Assembly: GCA_037176725.1 (NCBI GenBank) | Contig: JAZBRS010000026.1 | Location: 151,415,501 to 151,479,500, forward strand | Length of the DNA: 64,000 bases | Source: Posidonia oceanica | Lineage: Eukaryota > Streptophyta > Magnoliopsida > Alismatales > Posidoniaceae | Direction of reading: 5' to 3' | Shown here: in pieces, positions 47,107 through 58,980 of the stretch | How positions within the stretch are numbered: position 1 is the stretch's first letter | Layout of the letters: every line of letters begins with the position of its first letter | The notes under the pieces: model-generated | Databases searched by the model: none | The model's input: only the letters and a program-made list of their open reading frames with translations | What the model was told of the DNA's origin: nothing | Position numbers and translations under genes: made by a program

Positions 47107-50100
47107 TGTAACACCCGGGAATTCATTTCCCCTATAATTATGCTTTTTAATGAATTCCTTGGCTGCAGTCGGGTGTTACTGGCCATGCGGGCCCCACTTG
47201 AGTTGTTGTGGGTCCCATCTATGGTTTGTGTGGGTCTCCATCTGTATTGTTGTTGTGGACTCCCACTTGTGGTGGTTGGTGGGACAGATTGTGGTCTCGT
47301 CCCTGGTTTTCTCTCTCTCTTTCTCTCCCTCTTCTTCTCTCCCTTCCTCTCTCTCTCTCTCTCTCTCTCTCCCCCTCCCTCTCTCTTTCCCCTCCACCCC
47401 CTCTCCCTCACGTGCCCTCTCTCCCTCCCCTCTTTCTCCTCACCCGCTCGTGCCTTTCCCCCTCCCCACTCGTGCCCGCTCCCCTTCCTCCTCCTCTCCT
47501 CCCCTCGTGCCCGTGCCCTAGCCGGCTGGCGCAGCCCTCTCCGCCCCCTCTCCCCATCCATCTCCTGCTTCCTCTACTCTCTCCCCTTTCCCTTCCCCTC
47601 TTCCTCTTCTTCTTCCTCCTTCGGGAGGGTGGCTGTCGTTGGTGGCTCTTGGTGGAGGCCGGCGTGCGATGGCGGCCGATGGTGGTGCGGTGAGCTCTGG
47701 TTGTCGTCCTGGTGGAGCGGCGAGCCCAACAGCGGCACGTGGAGCTCAGAGTGCGTGTGGATCGCCGGAGGACGGAGGTTGTCCCTCTGTCCCAAGGTAC
47801 ACGCCTCGCCATAGTAGCTAAAATGTTTACCAAATGCTATGTATGCTTGCATTGCCATGATTTTGTGATATGGTAGTGTTTTGGCAATTTTTGGTAATTT
47901 ATATGCTTTTGGCCGGATTTATCGGCTTGAGTTGGTTATAACTCAAAATGTGGATTTTTGTGGCTTCTTGAGTTGTGTGCTCAAGAATGGCTTGATATTG
48001 ATATGCATGTGTTCTTTGGCATGTATAGAATGTCATGGAAGTGATTTGGTGATTTTTAGTGATATATGTGGTTTTTGGCCGGATTTATGGCCTGAGTAGT
48101 TTAAATGCTTATATTGTGGTTTCCCGGTGGTTTCTGGTGTTTTGGGCATCGAATTGAGGTGATTGTGATATGATTGTGTTGCTCGAGCAGAGACGCTCGT
48201 TTACATATATTGCATGCTTGATTTGGCATGGATTTGATAATGTTTGAGGTTTTTGATAGAAAATGGCTTGAATGTGGATTTTTGGTGTTTTCTTGTGTTG
48301 CGTGCCTCGAAATGCCATATTATGTATATGGTTGCATTCCTTGTTGAGTTCCGGAGATTTCGGTATATGGCACGCTAGTTTTAGAGCTTTATTTGTGTGT
48401 TTGGGGTTTTAAGTTGGCTTCTTAAGTTTTCTGCCCTGTTCTGGTTCGGCACGACCTTTTTGGTCGGTCTACCGATTTTTGGGGGAAATCGGGATACCGT
48501 TCCATACTGGTGTCCCATTTCCTGTCAGATATAGGCCATAACCTGAATTCGGTTGACCGATATCGATCGGTTTGCCATTTTCTGGGTCTGATCAGTCCGA
48601 CCGGTAGATTTAATTCCACCGAAGTAGGGATTTTCAGTACGACCGGTGTGATACCAGTCTACCGATCACTGTGCAGACCGGTCGGTCGGTGGATTTGGTT
48701 CTACAGAATCAGGGATTTTCGGTCGACCGGTGGGATTTCCGGTCTACCGATTTTGGTCCGGGTTGCTCTCTCGGGCTTGTTTTCCGACGTGGTTTCCATG
48801 GTTGGTTTTGGGGCTTATTGTGCTTTAGCGCATGAGTTTAATAAATATTTTCAAAGAGATTTTTTGAGGAAAAATATGAATGGTTTGCAAAGGATTTTGT
48901 CGAGGTTTTCCGTGGCCGAAAACCTGGGAGTTGTGTTGGCTGGACCTAGGGATGCGACAGCATTCCTGGTGTGTCGCACACTTCGCCTGGGTTGAGGTTT
49001 GGGGGTCGGGGTGCCAGCCGTACATAGTAGTATCGTAGCAGCGGACTCGGGAGGTATGATACTCCTGCGTAGTTGGGCGTGATATCCTAGTTGTTACGGG
49101 CACCGAGACTCGCCTGATTTTGGGTGCTGGTTGAGCCTAGGGGTTGGAGCCTCTAGTGGTTAGGAGCACTGGTGCTGGCTAAGCCTAGGGGTTGGAGCCT
49201 CTAGTGGTTCGGAGCACTGAGCTGAGGTCGCCGTATATTAGGCATGCCCTTTGGTTTGTCCTGAGTGAGGATAACTCGCCTAGTTGGGGTGAGTAGCTTT
49301 CCCAGGTGGGGATCGCTTTTGAGGCGTCTCTAGTGACGAGATGCCGGGACGGACACGCTCCTCCATAGGGCGGGTGTTCGTGGCATTGCAGTGAGCTGCA
49401 GGGGTGAGTCCTTGGCTACTGCTTGAGGCCAGATCGGTTGCTTGGCGTCAGGCAACACGATCAGTTGTGGTTTTGTGCCTGTGGGGCTGTGTTTTGGTTA
49501 TTGCTGGCCGTATTAGGCCTAGAGCTTTGCCTGAGTTTGGGCCTCGTGAGGTTTTGCTGTGTTTGGGCCGTATTGGGTCAGTTGCTTTTAGCCTATGTAT
49601 GGTGTGATATTGTGGTTTGAGTTTTGGGCCATATTGGGCCAGATGTTTTTCCGCCTAGTTATGGCGTGTGGCTTTGGTTTGAGCTTTGGGCCGGTGGACC
49701 GTGAAATTGATTGAGATTTGGTTTTACGAGGTATTTCCGCCTTGTTTTGGCTGATGGGCCGAGTGTTTTCCCAGCCTGAGGGGTTGGAGGGTTTTGAGTT
49801 GTGCTGAGGTTTTGGGTCAGTGGGCCGTGGTTTGTGAAATATTTTGTGAACACCTGTCTTTCTCGATTTTAGCATGTTGGCTTTGGGAAGGGTGTTTTAT
49901 TGATTATATTGCTTATTGTGGACCTAGATTTGGGATTTTGACCGGTTGTGCCGTATTTGAGGTTTTTATGCCGGTTTCTCGCGTGGTTTTTGCGAGGTGT
50001 GTGCTGGGTGACGATTTCTGGTCACTCACGTGTGCTTTATGTGGTTTTCAATTGTAGGTGCAGATGATTAGCTGGTTTGGAGTTCTAGTGCATATAATGG

Positions 50101-50244
50101 AAGTCATGTAGCTGTCCACTGCAGGTTCCTAGCATAGATATTTGTTGTTTAGCCCAGTAGCTTATTGTAATTGTTGTAATAGATAATTAAGTTTTAAATT
50201 TGTTGGGCTTTTGGATTTTGTTGGTAGCGACTCGGGTCGTTACA
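47107..50244 (+). repeat. Tekay 5' LTR
   Basis: Starts TGTAACACCCGGGAATTC and ends GGGTCGTTACA, 3138 bp. Contains a CT-rich tract at about 47300-47630, the palindrome cluster at 48447-48760 (CGGTCTACCG at 48465, CGGGATACCG at 48490, CGGTTGACCG at 48550), and gtgac / gtcactcacgtg near 50008-50032. Long frames in the CT tract are low-complexity artefacts. Confidence 0.95.
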
Positions 50245-50248
50245 AAAT

Positions 50249-50265
50249 TGGTATTAGAGCCCAGG
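50249..50265 (+). other. Tekay primer-binding site
   Basis: TGGTATTAGAGCCCAGG, four bases after the LTR. Matches the initiator-Met tRNA site TGGTATCAGAGCC except for one C to T change. Confidence 0.9.
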
Positions 50266-50418
50266 TTCACTAGGTTGCACTAGCCTAGGAGTGATCAGTC
50301 TGGTGACTCCATAGGAAATTGCATGTCATGATCGAGTCTGCACCTATTGTTTGGCATATATTGTTGCTTGTCTTATTGGCTATGGTGTAGGCCTTTGTTG
50401 CTTCTCTCCCGGTTCAGC

Positions 50419-51410
50419 ATGTCTCGCCGTGGCCGTCGGAAGGATAAGGTCCCTGTTGAGGAACCTAGCTCTCGAGAGGAGAGGGGTTGGCAGGGCGTGC
50501 GGACGGAGTTGCGAGACATGACTGCGAAGGATTGAGAAGTTGTTGGATAGTTTGGCGTGCCCGGTTGAACACTGGGTGCGGTTGGCTGCCTTTCAGCTCG
50601 ACGGCGATGCCGATGAGTGGTGGAGAGCCACTAGGCAGCTGAAGTTCTCAGATTATATAACGGTCAACATCAAGTGGAAGACTTCAAGGCTGCATTCATG
50701 AGAAGTACTTCTCGAGCCATGTGAGGAGCCAATTCGAACGAGAGTTCCGGAGTCTGCAACAGAGCATGATGTTTGTGGCTGAGTATGAAACCTCTTTTGC
50801 CCGGTTGGAGAGGTTCGCCCAGGCCTTTGATTCTAAGGAAAGGCGGGTAGAGGGATTTCTGGAAGGCCTTCAACCCAGTTTGAGGGTGAAGGTGATGGGC
50901 TGCCGATGCACGACGGTAGCTGAGGTGGTCTAGATGGCTTCCCGTTTTGAAGAGGAGTACAACCAGTAAGTGAGTGGTCACTCCAAGGGGAAGGCCAAGT
51001 TGCCCTTCACTTCTCGGTTCTCTGTCTCTAGTCCACTGAGTTCCAGTGGCATGAGTAGCTCAGGAAGAGAAAGAAGGATAGATCTGGCAGTGGTTCTGGT
51101 GCCCAGCGTAGTTTTGCTCGAGGTGGTGGTGTTGGCCCTGCCTCCAGCGCTTAGCACAGCTTTGCAGGAGTTGGTAGCATCGGTCCGAGCCGGGCTGCTT
51201 CGAGTGGATAGGGTAGCACCTAGTGTTTCTAGTGTGGCCAGACGGGTCACTTTGCAGTGCACTGCCCTCGAGCACAGTAGGCGACGAATCGGAGCGGAGT
51301 GGTGTACTACAACTGTGGGAGACTGGGACACGTGTAGAGGTTGTGTCCAGATCCTCTCAAGAGAGTGGGGAATGTGCCATAGCAGCCGACTCGGGGGCCG
51401 GTGTTCACTA
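50419..51410 (+). pseudogene. Tekay gag
   Basis: The ATG at 50419 gives MSRRGRRKDKVPVEEPSSRE, typical of Tekay gag starts. After stops the capsid region reads LAAFQLDGDADEWWRATRQL, then in the stretch 50721-50933 QFEREFRSLQQSMMFVAEYE, FARLERFAQ and VEGFLEGLQPSLR. Two zinc knuckles are recognisable: one at about 51224-51262 (C, F, stop, CGQTGHFAVHC) and one near 51303-51345 (YYNCGRLGHV, stop, RLC) in which the first cysteine has become tyrosine. Compared with typical gags the part between the N-terminus and capsid looks shortened. Not translatable. Confidence 0.85.
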
Positions 51411-51539
51411 TTTCAGCTTCCGACTGTGGGCCCTCTAGTAATGTTGTAGAGGGTAAGTCCCTGTAGTTTCCTTTGGGTGGTGTGACCCATTGTCGTTGTT
51501 GTTGTTGTTTCTTTCCCCCCTGTAATATGAATCTTATTG

Positions 51540-54500
51540 TTTAATTGGGGATGCTGTTGGTTGTGCTTTGGCCTTAGGTTCTTATCTTGTGGTGGGCCGA
51601 ATGGCCAAAGTTTTGTTTGACTCAGGGAGCACGTTCTCTTTTGTCTCCGAGTCTTTTGCGGCGGAGCTGGATGATGTACCAGCCAAGTTAGCTTTCCACC
51701 TGGAGGTGGTAACGCCACTGGGTGAGCATAGTTTGGCATGGAGATATCTGCCTTCTGTCGATCTAGAGCTGAATGGTCGAGAGTTCGATACCACTCTCAT
51801 GCTCATGGGTATGAATGAGTATGATGTTATCTTGGGCATGAACTGGCTGAGCCAACATTCTGCTTTGATCGACTATGCAGGAGGATTTTCTTTGGAGCTG
51901 CTGATGCTGGTTCCTTCTTTGTGCAAGGTGTGCGCTAGGGTGAGCTTAAGCTTGTGATCTTTGCTATGAAGGCTTACAAGTCTTTGACTCAGGGATGTGT
52001 GGGGTACTTTGCTAGTGTGCTTACCTCCCCTTCTCCGGAGTCGGGTGTTCACAACATATCTGTTGTGTGTGAATATCCCGACGTTTTCCCAGATGATCTG
52101 CCTAGCGTGCCACCTCACAGGGAAGTGGAGTTCTTTATTGAGCTGACTCCGGGCAGTGGTGCTATTGCGAAGAATCCTTATTGGATGGCGCCAGTTGAGT
52201 TGCGAGAGCTCAAGGCCCAGCTGCAGGAGTTGCTGGATAAGGGGTTTATCAGTCCAAGAGTGTCTCCGTGGGGAGCGCCTGTCTTGTTCGTTCGTAAGAA
52301 GGATGGTTCACTCCGATTGTGTATAAACTACCGGATGTTGAATTAGCTTACAGTGAAGAACAAGTACCCCTTGCCTCATGTTGAAGACCTGTTTGACCAG
52401 TTGCAGTCTGCTTCTGTCTTCTCGAAGATTGATCTGAGATCAGGATATCACTAGTTAAGGATCCATGATTCAGACATTCAGAAGACTGCTTTCCGGACAC
52501 GGTATGGCCATTTTGAGTTTGCGATTATGCCTTTCGGCTTAACCAACGCCCCTGCCGCATTCATGGAATTGATGAACCGAATCTTCAGGCCTTTGTTGGA
52601 CCAGTTTGTGGTGGTCTTTGTAGACGACATCTTGGTCTACTCTTCAGATGAGGAAGCTCATGCCCAACATCTGAGGGTGGTGCTGGATGTTCTGAGGCAG
52701 CACCAGCTGTACGCCAAGTTCTCCAAGTGTGAGTTATGGTTGAGGGAGGTTATGTTCGTTGGCCACCTTATCTCTGGAGACGGCGTCAGAGTTGATCCTG
52801 CCAAAGTTGAGGTAGTTAGCAATTGGCAAGTTACTACAGGAGGTTTATCAAGGATTTCTCTTCTATTGCTTCATCCCTGACAGCTCTCACCAAGCAAGAG
52901 GTTCCATTTATTTGGGACTAAGGCTGTGAGGTGAGTTTCAATGAGTTGAAAGCTCGTCTGATTTCTTCTCCTGTTCTGACCTTGCCTTCGGTAGTGGTGG
53001 CTTCACTGTTTATAGTGATGCCAGTGGTGTTGGGTTGGGTAGTGTTCTGATGCAGCGTGGCAATGTTGTGGCTTATGCCTCCCGTCAGTTGAAGGACCAC
53101 GAGAAGAACTACCCTACCCATGATCTTGAGATGGCTGCCGTGGTGTTCGCGTTGAAGCTTTGGCGACACTACCTGTATGGGGAGCAGTTTGAGGTCTACA
53201 CGGATCACAAGAGTCTGAAGTATATATTTACTCAGAAGGACCTCAACATGCGGCAGCGAAGGTGGGTGGAGTACCTTAAGGACTATGATTTCAGTTTGTC
53301 CTACCACCTTGGGAAGGCCAACGTGGTCGCCGATGGTCTGAGTCGGCGTACGCACGTCGTAGCGAGCCTGATGGTCAAGGAGTGGACCATGCTGGAGGAT
53401 CTGGCTGACTGTGGACTCAAGAGACTACATCAAGGAGTAGGCGGTGCCTACATGGCGAGCTTGTCTGTTGGTTCCAAGCTAGTAGAGTTCATTATTGCCT
53501 GTCAGTTGACAGACTCCTTCTTTCAGGCGACTGTTGAGAAGTTGCATGCTGGGGAAGCGCCAGACTTTTCTCTCGGCGTACATGGGAAATTGAGGTTTGA
53601 TCAGCGCCTGTATGTGCCCCAGTACGAGGAAGCCAGGCGGAGGTTACTGGATGAAGCCCATAGATCCAAGTAGACCGTCCATCCAGGATCCACGAAGATG
53701 TATCGGGATTTGAAGCAGAGCTTTTGGTGGCCTGGCATGAAGAGAGAAGTTGCTGACTACGTGGCAAGGTGTGTGACCTGCCAGCTAGTCAAGGCAGAGC
53801 ATCAGAGACCTGGTGGAACTCTACAGCCGTTGAGTATACCAGAATGGAAATGGGAACACATCTCTATGGATTTTGTGACTGGGTTGCCGCGTACCATGAG
53901 GAAGAACGACACCGTGTGGGTGATCGTTGATCGGCTAACCAAGTCAGCTCATTTTCTTGCTATCCGGGTGAATCTTCCTTTACGGCAGTTGGCAGAACTG
54001 TACGTATCGGAGATCGTTCGGCTGCATGGTGTTCCTATATTCATAGTGTCTGATAGAGACACGCGGTTTACCTCAAGGTTCTGGAGGACTCTGCAGGAAT
54101 CTTTTGGCACGGTACTCAATTTTAGTACAGCTTTCCTCCCTCAGACAGATGGTCAGACTGAGAGGACTATCCAGACTCTGGAGGATATGTTGAGAGCTTG
54201 TGCCCTAGACTTGCAAGGAAGTTGGGAGGACTACCTGCCATTGGTTGAGTTTGCATACAACAATAGCTACCACTCTAGCATCGGGATGGCACCATACGAG
54301 GCCCTGTATGGTAGGCCCTGCAGATTCCCGGTTTGCTGGAGCGAGGTAGGTGAGCGGCAGCTTCTTGGTTCGGAGTTTGTGCAACAGTATGCAGACAAGG
54401 TGGACTTGATTTGCAGAAGGCTTCTGACTGCACAGAGTCGGTAGAAGAGTTATGCTGATAAGAGGCGGAGACCGTTGGAGTATCTGGTGGGAGACTTTGT

Positions 54501-54912
54501 GTTCTTGAAAGTTTCACCGACCAAAAGCGTGAAGAGGTTTGGCAAGTGTGGGAAGCTGAGTCCCCATTATATTGGCCCGTACCAGATCACGCAGAGGGTT
54601 GGTGAAGTAGCCTATAGATTGGCCCTACCACCAGAGTTGTCGGTAGTGCATAGTGTATTCCACGTCTCCATGCTGAGGTAGTGTCTAGCTGATGTTTCAC
54701 AGGTGATCCCTGTTCAGCTAGAGGTGCTCTAGGAAGATCTCTCCTATGTTGAGGAGGTTGTCCAGATTGTAGATCGCAGAGAATAGGTGTTGCGGAATAA
54801 GGTGATTCTGTTGGTTCTTGTGCGATGGCAGCATCATGGAGTAGAAGAGGCCACTTGGGAGTGCGAGGATGGCATCCTTGCTCGGTACCTGCACCTTTTC
54901 GATTACTGTTGA
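51540..54912 (+). pseudogene. Tekay pol: protease, RT, RNase H, integrase, chromodomain
   Basis: Polyprotein for replication and targeted integration; the chromodomain of chromoviruses binds modified histone tails. Protease: VLFDSGSTFSFVSE (DSG at 51619). [22 protein letters not shown], then [17 protein letters not shown] and [10 protein letters not shown] (52617-52628), catalytic residues intact. RNase [36 protein letters not shown] and [10 protein letters not shown]. Integrase: CVTCQLVKAEHQRPGG, the acidic triad in SMDFVTGLP, VSDRDTRF and QTDGQTERTIQ, then VGDFVFLKVSP and KLSPHYIGPYQI. Chromodomain at about 54745-54905: YVEEVVQIVDRR and HHGVEEATWE. In-frame stops near 52344, 52449, 52919, 53671, 54442, 54679, 54730 and 54784, plus a frameshift at about 52830, kill it. 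Stop at 54910-54912. Confidence 0.93.
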
Positions 54913-54946
54913 TTTTGGGGGCGAAATCCTTTTTAGGTGTTTATGA
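54913..54946 (+). other. Tekay 3' end and degenerate polypurine tract
   Basis: After the pol stop come ttttgggggcgaaatcc and aggtgtttatga before the LTR. Tekay elements usually have a conserved gggg-cgaaatc block followed by a purine-rich aggagggta here, so the PPT has been altered. Confidence 0.6.
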
Positions 54947-57900
54947 TGTAACACCCGGGAATTCATTTCCCCTGTAATTATGCTTTTTAATAAATTTTTT
55001 GGCTGCAGTCAGGTGTTACTGACCTTGCGAGCCCCACTTGAGTTGTTGTGGGCCCCATCTGTGGTTTGTGTGGGTCTCCACCTGTATTATTATTGTGGAC
55101 TCCCACTTGTGGTGGTTGGTGGGATAGATTGTGATATGGTCCCTGGTTTTCTCTCTCTCTTTCTTTTCCTCTCTTTCTCTCCCTTCCTCTTTCTCTCTCT
55201 CTCCCTCCCTCTCTCTTTCCCCTCCACCCTCTCTCCCTCACGTGCCCTCTCTCCCTCCCCTCTTTCCCCTCACCCGCTCGTGCCTTTCCCCCTCCCCACT
55301 CGTGCCCGCTCCCCTTCCTCCTCCTCTCCACCCATCGCGCCCGTGCCCTAGCCGGCCGGCGCAGCCCTCACCTCCCCCTCTCCCTATCCATCTCCTCCAC
55401 CCTCCACTCTCTCCCCCTTCCCTTCCTCTCTTCCTCTTCTTCTTCCTCCTCCGGGTTGGTGGCTGTCGGTGGTGGCCGGCGTGCGATGGCGGTCGGCGGT
55501 GTTGCGGTGAGCTCCGGTCATCGTCTCGGTGGAGCGGCGAGCCCAACAGCGGCACGTGGAGCTCAGAGTGCGTGTGGATCGCCGGAGGACGGAGGTTGTC
55601 CCTCTGTCCCAAGGTACACGCCTCGCCATAGTAGCTAAAATGTTTACCAAATGCTATGTATGCTTGCATTGCCATGATTTTGTGATATGGTAGTGTTTTG
55701 GCAATTTTTGGTAATTTATATGCTTTTGGCCGGATTTATCGGCTTGAGTTGGTTATAACTCAAAATGTGGATTTTTGTGGCTTCTTGAGTTGTGTGCTCA
55801 AGAATGGCTTGATATTGATATGCATGTGTTCTTTGGCATGTATAGAATGTCATGGAAGTGATTTGGTGATTTTTAGTGATATATGTGGTTTTTGGCCGGA
55901 TTTATGGCCTGAGTAGTTTAAATGCTTATATTGTGGTTTCCCGGTGGTTTCTGGTGTTTTGGGCATCGGATTGAGGTGATTGTGATATGATTGTGTTGCT
56001 CGAGCAGAGACGCTCGTTTACATATATTGCATGCTTGATTTGGCATGGATTTGATAATGTTTGAGGTTTTTGATAGAAAATGGCTTGAATGTGGATTTTC
56101 GGTGTTTTCTTGTGTTGCGTGCCTCGAAATGCCATATTATGTATATGGTTGCATTCCTTGTTGAGTTCCGGAGATTTCGGTATATGGCACGCTAGTTTTA
56201 GAGCTTTATTCGTGTGTTTGGGGTTTTAAGTTGGCTTCTTAAGTTTTCTGCCCTGTTCTGGTTCGGCACGACCTTTTTGGTCGGTCTACCGATTTTTGGG
56301 GGAAATCGGGATACCGGTCCATACTGGTGTCCCATTTTCCTGTCAGATATAGGCCATAACCTGAATTCGGTTAATCGATATCGATCGGTTTGCCGTTTTC
56401 TAGGTCTGATCAGTCCGACCGGTGGATTTAGTTCCATCGAAGCATGGATTTTCGATACGACCGGTGTGATGCCGGTCTACCGATCACTGTGCGGACCGGT
56501 CGGTCGGTGGATTTGGTTCCCCCGAATCAAGGTTTTTCGGTCGACTGGTGGGATTTCTGGTCTGCAGATTTTGGTCTGGGTTGCTCTCTCGGGTTTGTTT
56601 TCCGATGTGGTTTCCATGGTTGGTTTTGGGGCTTATTGTGCTTTAGCACATGAGTTTAATAAATGTTTTCAAAGAGATTTTTTGAGGAAAAATTTGAATG
56701 GTTTGTAAAGGATTTTGCCGAGGTTTTCCGTGGCTGAAAACTTGGGAGTTGTGTTGGCTGGACCTGGGGATGCGACGACGTTCCTAGTGTGTCGCACACT
56801 TCGCCTGGGTTGTGGTTTAGGGGTCGGGGTGCCGGCCGTACCTAGCGGTATCGTAGCAGCGGACTCGGGAGGTATGATACTCCCACGTAGCTGGACGTGA
56901 TATCCTAGTTGTTACGGGCATCGGGACTCGCCTGGTTTTGGGTGCTTGCTGAGCCTAGGGGTTGGAGCCTCTAGTGGTTCGGAGCACTGGTGCTGGCTGA
57001 GCCTAGGGGTTGGAGCCTTTAGTGGTTCGGAGCACTGAACTGAGGTCGCCGTATATTAGGCTTGCCTTGTGGTTTGTCCTGAGTGAGGACAACTCGCCCA
57101 GTTGGGGTGAGTAGCTTTCTCAGGTGGGTATTGCTTTTGAGGTGTCTCTAGTGACGAGATGCTGGGACGGACACGCTCCTCCATAGGGTGGGTGTTCGTG
57201 GCAGTGCAGTGAGCTACAGGGGTGAGCCCTTGGCTACTGCTTGAGGCTAGATCGGTTGCTTGGTGCTAGGCAAAACAATCAGTTGTGGTTTTGTACCCGT
57301 GGGGCTGTGTTTTGGTTATTACTGGCCGTATTAGGCCTAGAGCTTTGCCTGAGTTTGGGCCTCGTGAGGTTTTGCTGTGTTTGGGTCGTATTGGGTCAGT
57401 TGCTTTCAACCTATGTATGGTGTGATATTGTGGTTTGAGTTTTGGGCCATATTGGGCCAGATGTTTTCCCACCTAGTTATGGTGTGTGGCTTTGGTTTGA
57501 GCTTTGGGCCGGTGGGCCGTGAAATTGATTGAGATTTAGTTTTACGAGGTATTTCCGCCTTGTTTTGGCCGGTGGGTCGAGTGTTTTCCCAGCTTGAGGG
57601 GTTGGAGGATTTTGAGTTGTGCTGAGGTTTTGGGCCAGTGGGTTGCGGTTTGTGAAATATTTTATGAACACCTGTCTTTCCCGATTTTAGCATGTTGACT
57701 TTGGGAAGGGTGTTTTATTGATTATATTGCTTATTATAGACCCAGATTTGGGGTTTTGACCGGTTGTGCCGTATTTGAGGTTTTTATGCCGATTTCTCAT
57801 GTGGTTTTTGCGAGGTGTGTGCTGGGTGACGATTTCCGTTCACTCACGTATGCTTTGTGTGGTTTTCTGTTGTAGGTGCAGATGATTAGCTGGTTCGGAG

Positions 57901-58062
57901 TTCTTGTGCTTATTGTGGGAGTCACGTAGCTGTCCACTGCAGGTTTCTGGCATGGATATTTGTTGTTTAGCCCAGTAGCTTATTGTAATTGTTGTAATAG
58001 TTAATTAAGTTTTAAATTTGTTGGGCTTTTGGATTTTGTTGGTAGCGACTCGGGTCGTTATA
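54947..58062 (+). repeat. Tekay 3' LTR
   Basis: 3116 bp, starting TGTAACACCCGGGAATTC and ending GGGTCGTTATA, the terminal CA mutated to TA. Outer parts differ from the 5' LTR by roughly 5-8 per cent by eye, mostly transitions, whereas an inner tract of about 0.8 kb is almost identical. Confidence 0.95.
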
Positions 58063-58067
58063 ACTTA

Positions 58068-58966
58068 AATCCAAAGCAGCAAACAAAAGATGGGACTACT
58101 GTCTGGACATCAGGCTCGGTCACCGATGCCTGTGGCGCCAAGGATGGTCGCCAGTGCTCAGGGCGACGAGGCCACGACGCTTGCTAGAACTGCGGCGGCA
58201 CATGTCGCCGACGAGGGAGAAGAATTCGGCATCGGACGGGCGAAACGGGTGGCTCGTTGGAGTTCAGGTGAACCGCCGGAGCTGAGGAAGACGACGACAT
58301 GTGATGCTCTGGAAGCCCGAGGGAGATTATGTCGGCGTCCGGGGATGATCGGGGATCGCTCAGGAGTGTGTGGGTGGCTCTGGATCGCTCTGGAAGCGGA
58401 GGAATTGGCCGGCGAAGTGGCTATAGGAGTGGGCTGATGGGTTTTCTCCTCCACCGAGTGTGTGTGTCTCTACCGGGTCCCGAGATGAGTTGTGAGGAAA
58501 GAGTGGTTTTGTTCGGTCCAAGCCGTAGGTCGTAGGGCATGGCGTAGGTGACGTCAGGGGCTTGGGTGAGAGCAGTGGTATGGGCAAAGGCCTGGTTGCA
58601 GATCGTGGTTGTGCGGCGGTCTACGTGGGAGAGGAGTTTGCAAGCGAGTCGCCGCTCGCTTTGGCAACAACTCAGTCCAGTCGCCGCTGTTGCTGGCGAC
58701 AGGCTGAGTTGCTCCTTCAAGTGGCAGCAACAACTTCCAGTCACTTGTGTGACTGGCGACTGGGCCCTCCTGTCGCAGCAGGGTTTCTAAATGGGCCTAA
58801 GTTTGTCTCTAATGGGCCTAAGTGGTGTTTGGGGAGAAATGTTGGGTTTTTTTGGGTGGAGTTTTAGGGTTTGAATGGGGTTTTGATGAAAAGTGGGGTT
58901 TTAGGTTTCTGAACTTGATCCCCGAGTGAAATCTGCCAAGCTGGTAGTCAAATTGGGGTGTCTACA
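58068..58966 (-). repeat. Tat/Ogre-type LTR, 5' segment
   Basis: On the minus strand it starts TGTAGACACCCCAATTTGAC at 58966 and runs to the Tekay insertion site, continuing at 47106. It is the reverse-orientation partner of the arm 45805-46472. Confidence 0.85.
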
Positions 58967-58980
58967 GATGCCCCTCCCTG
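58967..58980 (-). other. Tat/Ogre-type polypurine tract
   Basis: The minus strand reads CAGGGAGGGGCATC immediately before the LTR start TGTAGACACC. This is a purine-rich primer site in the position expected for a 3' LTR. Confidence 0.75.

Larger units (their letters stand above)
47107..58062 (+). mobile_element. Complete Tekay/Del-type chromovirus (Ty3/gypsy)
   Basis: Two 3.1-kb LTRs flank a 4.7-kb internal region with PBS, gag, and pol ending in a chromodomain. TSD is gctta (47102-47106) and actta (58063-58067), with one G to A change. The internal region is full length in domain order but has many stops. It lies inside the minus-strand Tat-type LTR, so it is younger than that copy. Confidence 0.95.

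Noticed and set aside
47140..47833. Long frames on both strands in the Tekay LTR (also at 54980-55675)
   Set aside because: They come from the CT-rich tract (Ser, Leu, Pro on one strand, Arg, Glu, Gly on the other) and recur in both LTRs.
48447..48760. GTCGAC sites suggesting cloning-vector or linker sequence
   Set aside because: They occur inside larger CGG-N4-CCG palindromes with varied centres and in several independent LTRs, so they are genomic.
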